Below, piece by piece: positions 58,311-64,000 of a stretch of DNA of 64,000 nucleotides. The stretch is from Strongylocentrotus purpuratus (Eukaryota > Echinodermata > Echinoidea > Camarodonta > Strongylocentrotidae). How positions within the stretch are numbered: position 1 is the first letter of the stretch; each line of letters starts with the position of its first letter. The position numbers were made by a program, and so were the translations under genes. Under the pieces are notes generated by a model. It did not search any database. It was not told the DNA's origin and saw only the letters and a program-made list of their open reading frames with translations. The stretch spans positions 1,070,001 to 1,134,000 of the forward strand of contig NW_022145561.1 in assembly GCF_000002235.5 (NCBI RefSeq). The letters are read 5' to 3'.

Positions 58311-58775
58311 GACGTTGTAAATATAGTTCAAACTCAACTCATGTTTTCGAAACGAGAACTAGGAGGCATTAAGTTGGTAATTTCCTAAAGTTCTAAACAA
58401 AATTCACAAGTGGCAACACAGAAAAGTAGTTCTCCATCTACCATAGATCACCAAATTAATAATCATAAATATTGCTAGAACATTGTGAATGGTTTTTAAC
58501 ATAACCAATTACAGCACAGTTTTAATTAGGGGCAGGTTGCAATGAATGATTTTAGTCCATTCTCATCAATTTATTTCCTCAGAATTTGAAAGATTATGAT
58601 GATAATAGCGACAACAATACACTGATAATGGTAACAGTGATTTGTAATGCTTTCATAGCTCTAATAGCTAACAAGTTCGGTGCTCAGGCTCAAGCCGTCC
58701 CAATGTTATCCCTTTTTTGCGAGGCTACTTAGTTTGATAGATTAAGCATGAACAGACTAGTGAATGCATGTCTTT
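58311..58775. other. Non-coding stretch
   Basis: No supported feature. Confidence 0.45.
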
Positions 58776-58848
58776 TCTTGGTCTTGAACCTACGACTTTG
58801 GCATCTACCATCAGGTTTTTTAAACCACTCGACTACGACATATTGGCA
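58776..58848 (-). mobile_element. tRNA-derived SINE head, fragment
   Basis: The minus strand reads ATGTCGTAGTCGAGTGGTTT (A box) and, about 35 bases later, GTAGGTTCAAGACC (B box). The A-box context GTCGTAGTCGAGTGGTTTAA is identical to that of the SINE at 56760. No body recognised; truncated. Confidence 0.55.
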
Positions 58849-61800
58849 ATACGTTTTTAGTTAGTGTGTAGAAATTGAGGGAAGACATACTTTTTTTCAA
58901 CGGCTTTAGCATATACCCAGCCTACAGGCATTTGCATGTGGAAAGCCATCGCACAGGTGCAGCAGATTACCCTTATACACATGTAAATGTCACTAGGTGA
59001 TTTCTTCTTGTTTTCTTGTAAATTTGATAAGATTCATGCAAGGTCCTTAAATGTCACTGTATGGTGAAGAGCGAGGGTATTCAACGTTTCGTGTCTGGCT
59101 ATATTTCTGATTAATTTTCATAATGGGATGCTTCGGTGCCTACGTTTTTTGTGTTTTGTTTTGGAAAATTAATAAGATTCCCGGCGACTTCTGAAAGGTT
59201 GATAAATCAACCGTATCCACCCCGCTGCGTAAGGGCATTTCATTAAAGTCGATTCTTATTTATTTGTAGACAGATAGATGAGAGAGAAAGAATGGATCTC
59301 GAATGAGAGAAGAGAAAATGGGCAAAGAAAGAGTAGAGGATGGACGAAGGATTGGAATGATATTGGTTGCGAACAAATCATTTTAATTAAACATCTGCAG
59401 GTTATACACCTGCAGGCCCATACAAGCCGTACCCTCGTTAATATGCAATAAAAAATGACTTTATACTATGGTCAACGTAATTACATCGATAAATTATGAA
59501 TACAGCATATTATTAACCGGCAATAAAATCGTCCACTGCTGGCATGTCAATTCCTTTTAAGTATAAGAGGTTTGCAGTTTATTTCAAAACGAGCTGGTGA
59601 CAACAAGTTTGAAGTTGTTTTCCTTTAGTACACATGTAAACATTATTTTGACCTGTTGTTATTATTTATTTTATTACATAACTGCGTGGAAAGGCAACGT
59701 TTTATAATCCTATCAAATACTTAATTTATCAACTCCGCCTATTGCCTGATTATTCCACACTGATAGGTGTCCAGGTGCACAGGAAATATATCAAATCTTC
59801 CCCACATCCATCTCTCTAGGTACGTGATGTATACATCCACTGGGACTCCATTGTGACGTCATGCATGTGTTATCTTCGGGAGGCAGAACGTTGTGACTTT
59901 CATCCGCCTCGACGGATTCGCGCACCTGAGCATAGTCAAATTCCGTTCTTATAATTATGACTATAAACTGAGGGGGATAAACGAATAATTCGCAAGACGG
60001 GAACAAGTCCCTTTACGAAATTGTGTGAAAATTTGCACATAATTAGCATGTATTCATTTTCTCAATGATTACCATATTACCTTGTACTGCCACGCCTATT
60101 TTGTTTACCTGGGTTTCTGGATCCATTTTGTCTATTCGGTAGTTTAACAATAGATCGACACAATGTTCATGTCCCTTCTATCTCTCTGTATTCCCCTCTT
60201 TCTTCCTCTCTCGTTCCTCTTTTCTCTTCCCCTCCTTTATCGCTACCTCTCCCCCGGTTCCTGGCTACCGACAGGGCGATTACTATATTGTTTTGTCTAA
60301 TGTTGCCTTCTATTCTTTTTGTCGCAATGAAACGTCATCAACTCTTTATGTTTACTTTGTATTTTTCTCATCCCCCCCCCCTCACCCCATGAATTGCCAA
60401 GGTTCTATTCTCTGGGATCTGGCCATGGGGTTTATATTTTGCAAATTGTATTATATATTTCAAGGAACTCTGAATGAAGGGCATTTTAATTCAATGGGAT
60501 TTTCATGAGACCATTGTAGCATAACATTTCCTACATAATGTAACATAAATTGTTGATGTTGGAATTATGTCGGTCTGCTCGACCTTTCGTTTCATCCACA
60601 CGTGCAAATAATAATGTGTCCTGTCGACAGGACAAGACCTTGAATTACAAACATGCAGCTTTCGAGATTCGATTTACTTCCTATTTTTGTGAGACAAATA
60701 TTCTCACGAAAGTCACGAATGTTTATTTATCCGGGGTCGTGCAAGCAAGGTGTCTTTTTGAAAGGTATATAGACCTTGAATTACACATACATGCAGCTTT
60801 CTGTCATTAGTTTTGTTGTTTTGTTGTTTCTGTTTTTTGAGACAGCCGCAATACTGGCTACCAAGTGAGCAGGAACAATCTGGCAACACATCACGAACTG
60901 ATGACAGTTTATAAAACTGATATACAGTAATTGAAATTGCTTTTTTTTGGGGGGGGGGGGGGGTGGAACAATTTGGTGAAAATTCACATTTAAATTTGGG
61001 AGCTACTTATATAAATCTTCTTACACCAAACATTGTATTCATAATACTATCGCAACTACAATTTCCCAAAGTCAACTCAAGACAATTGGAAAGGTTCTTT
61101 TCGTCACCTTTTGAAATGTGAACACAATCCGAAGATGATTTCTGTGCATGGATAAACAGTAAGGTTGGGAAACTGAGTTAATTTTTCGAAAGTAGTTATG
61201 ATCATGTTACATTCTAACTATTATATATATATTTTTTTAATTCATTCTACGGGTTCGGTTAGTGTTATGAATAAGAGAACATACCTTATGATAGTAATGC
61301 CATGCCATATTATACGCGGTGCAAAATGCGCAAACCAAACCCACGTATTGTTTTGATATTGGGCGATAGAAGCCATCCCATACCAAACTACCATTCGATC
61401 CTCCTTAATGACTACTTGATTGCGGGAATGAGTGGCTTTACGAGCTCGACGATGATGAGAGCGACGTATAGTCCCCGTTTATAATTCGATTACGAAGCAA
61501 TCATTCCGAAATGCGGGGAGATTTATAGCGACGGTTACGCATCGTAAACCATTAGGCTGTACCTTAACGAAGCCAATATGGAGACGTATATTGTGCGCAT
61601 TTTTTACTCATCAGAACCCCTCTTGAGAGCACGAAAAGGATATTATGGTTTTGATGCGTAAAAAGGAAATGACATTCTAATGATACTTTTTTATATTTTT
61701 TTATAGACGCATATGCATCAAAGAAGATGAATTATTATGTCACGGAAAGGCATCGTAACTTTTCTAAGATAGAATGAACACATGAAAGGCTCTTCCAGAA

Positions 61801-62939
61801 ATTGATCTACCATGTTTTAAACCTATCAATGATACCATTTTTATAATTGCAAATATTTGCAAGATTATTATCATAGAAATGGGTAAAGTTTTAGAATAAT
61901 CGTCTGTCCATTGAAAAGGGAGAAACTATTTTATTCTTCTCAACCATTTCTGTCAGCATGAGCGACCTGGCCTTTTTATTGAATATCTATTTATCGATGA
62001 ACCATTAATTGCATCACAGTGAAGGATATTATGCTCATGATGCACGTCAAATATCTTCATAATCCGATTATGTTTTTTACCACCCAACATGTAGGTTTTT
62101 TCTCTTATAAAATTTCTTTTTTGGAATGCTTTCACTGAATCCGTTACCAAACAGCGACATCTATGTATTTATGTCTTCCATCCCCAACGTGCTTCATAGA
62201 CAGTGCCGTATAGCGTGTCGGCATAGTCCGGGGGACGTTGGAGGGGGAGGGGGGGGGGATGGGAAAACGGTCTAGTTGACGAATGAAAAGCGAATTAAAA
62301 AGGCCATTGATGGGGAAGGGGTTCATAATAATGTTCTCTCTCCTTTCGCTTTCTTTTCAGCTGCTTATCTTTCTGACTTTCTTCGTATTTCTTCTTCTTT
62401 CCTTTTCACGTGCATGTACCCTCATAGCGACACCCCTGCACGTAGACACACACATTAATACACTCAGTTTTCAGAATTTCCTATCGCTCTTGAACTCCGT
62501 GTAACATTATAAGGAATCCTAGTAATTAGTCTAGACTATTGATTTTACTAGCGGTGTTGTTACCACATGGCATGTTCCCTTATTTATGTCAACACCATTC
62601 TACCCAATGCTGACTTTCAATCATGGTATTTGGATATGTCAATAATAGAAACGTGCTCCTTCGACTGATAGCACAAATTATGCTCCTATCCAAACACATG
62701 GGTGACGAATTGAGCAAAAGACATCATTTTCTCGCGTGCTATTTCTATTTACCTGCGGCTTTCAAAGCCAGAGGTCGACCGACCTCTCTTGGTTTTGCGT
62801 TTGAATTATTTTCAACTCTTCTTCACGGTCTTAAAGGTACCTTTCAAGTTTTGATAATAATTTTGTATAGATTCATAATCAGTCACTAAGATGATCTGGC
62901 CATATAAATATATAGCATTTCCTTTAGATAATCATCAAG
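58849..62939. other. Non-coding stretch, possibly intronic
   Basis: No exon recognised. Simple-sequence patches: TATATATATA near 61222, G runs at 60949-60963 and near 62245. The region 61400-61600 is of higher complexity with CpG-containing sequence but no frame with family similarity. Confidence 0.4.
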
Positions 62940-63029
62940 CCATTTCAGCGCTTTGTAACTGCAAGAAAGAGGTGCTATATCAAATACCTTTTGAATGATC
63001 GATTGATCGATTGATTGATTGATTGATCT
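62940..63029 (+). mobile_element. LINE/SINE 3' tail with (GATT)n
   Basis: CCATTTCAGCGCTTTGTAAC, then GAGGTGCTATATCAAATACC and a (GATT/GATC)n run to 63029. Same tail architecture as 24972-25030 (minus) and 41679-41770 (minus). 5' extent not determined. Confidence 0.65.
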
Positions 63030-64000
63030 ATAGGAGTAAAATGATAAAGTTATGTATGCTGCGTTAGACCTACAAATGAAATTGTACTGCGTATGGGATA
63101 TGAAGTTAAAATGTCACTTCCTCTGCGTTTGTAATACTTTTGTCAGGCTCACAGAGTGTCCAATTTCTTACATTTTAAACCCAAATTGGTAAAAAAAGAA
63201 AAAAAGTATTGAAAGTCTTCTATGACCATGTAAAAAGAATACCATTGGAGACGAAAATGCGATGTAAAATTGACGCTAGGCGGTCTAGCACGACACGGCA
63301 CAACCTCCGGATGCTTCCGGTGTGATACGGTGTTAGAGCACAGATCTAAACGCTCGCGGGGTAGATACCGGAAGTCTTCTCGCTCTAAAGCGCATCGACC
63401 GTGAATATGGATGTAAACAATGAAGTTAATTTGCTGAACATGCAATGACAATAACAATAATGTTTTACCTTCCTTCCGCAGTAACAATGAAATACAAATA
63501 TATCACATAAAAACCTTGATCTCCAATTTGTCTGATGAATTTTACTCAAGGTGCATGAGGTACCAAACTCTGTCTGTGTATAAACCTTAATGCTCATTCT
63601 ACAGAAATGGGATGCTCAGGACCTTTTAACCGCCTCTATTCGGGCCCTTTTCTGTTTAACAAGGCTGCGATAAATGAAGTCTGTGTCCGAGGATACACAC
63701 GGGAGCACTATTATATTAGAATTAAATATTACTTCTATGTCATTAAATAGTGATGGATGGAAAAGCGAAGTCAAATTAACGATGGAATGATTTCAGATCT
63801 ACCGAAGATGTCGGGTTTAGTTTTTAAATGTTGAACCAGAAAAATTAAGCTTGACTCAGTCACACCACCCAAGCGACTACTGACCGGCTCAAAACCGTCC
63901 GATTCTTGGCCACTAGGGGTACTGTCATTTCTTGTTAAGTCTGTTATTAATCTGTTCTCGATCTGATTGGTTTCTTTCTTGAGGTATAACTGTTCATAAT
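63030..64000. other. Non-coding stretch
   Basis: Open frames of up to 112 codons on the minus strand have no recognisable domain. Nothing else supported. Confidence 0.45.

Overview
The window looks like a transposon-dense, largely non-coding stretch of a marine invertebrate genome, most likely an echinoderm and probably a sea urchin. The reasons are: intron-split animal coding sequence with a class C GPCR exon, tRNA-derived SINEs, LINE tails with the 'AGCGCTTTGTA...GGTGCTATA' signature, many short TTAA-flanked and hAT-type elements, long GA/CT microsatellites, many poly(G) runs, and a large foldback element resembling the sea-urchin TU family. The species call is inference. There is no bacterial-style gene organisation, and almost all open frames lie in low-complexity or repeat DNA.

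Only one host coding exon is convincing: 33554-33941 (+), the first coding exon of a family C GPCR (calcium-sensing/mGluR/V2R-like). It has a signal peptide, the start of the Venus-flytrap domain and a clean GTGAGT donor at 33942. No second exon is recognisable downstream, so 33.9-64 kb may be intron.

Left third (1-23 kb): a tandem duplication of about 1.4 kb (2181-3597 and 3598-5458) whose second copy took two later insertions; a TTAA element at 8972-9526; a 200-bp hAT-like MITE at 10186-10385; a 16-bp/64-bp higher-order minisatellite at 16861-17416; a CTT/CT tract at 18.2-18.6 kb; further MITEs at 16.2, 21.5 and 22.5 kb.

Centre (23.1-28.1 kb): the outstanding object. A 4399-bp foldback element (23598-27996) has arms of about 47 and 60 copies of a 26-bp repeat in inverted orientation. 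It sits between 8-bp duplications (GATAGGAC), inside a second copy of the 8972-9526 element. That first copy preserves the empty site, so the ends are exact. The element's core holds a truncated LINE and pieces of a repeat that forms a tandem array at 54.1-55.1 kb.

Right half (28-64 kb): the GPCR exon; a 5'-truncated LINE on the minus strand (about 36976-39800) bounded by a perfect 19-bp inverted repeat; MITEs at 41.2, 45.3, 52.7, 54.3 and 58.1 kb; tandem arrays at 54.1-55.1 and 55.9-56.4 kb; a SINE interrupted by a palindromic element at 56.8-57.1 kb; and many GA and poly(G) tracts. The genes do not form an operon or pathway. The story is one receptor gene and its mobile-element landscape.
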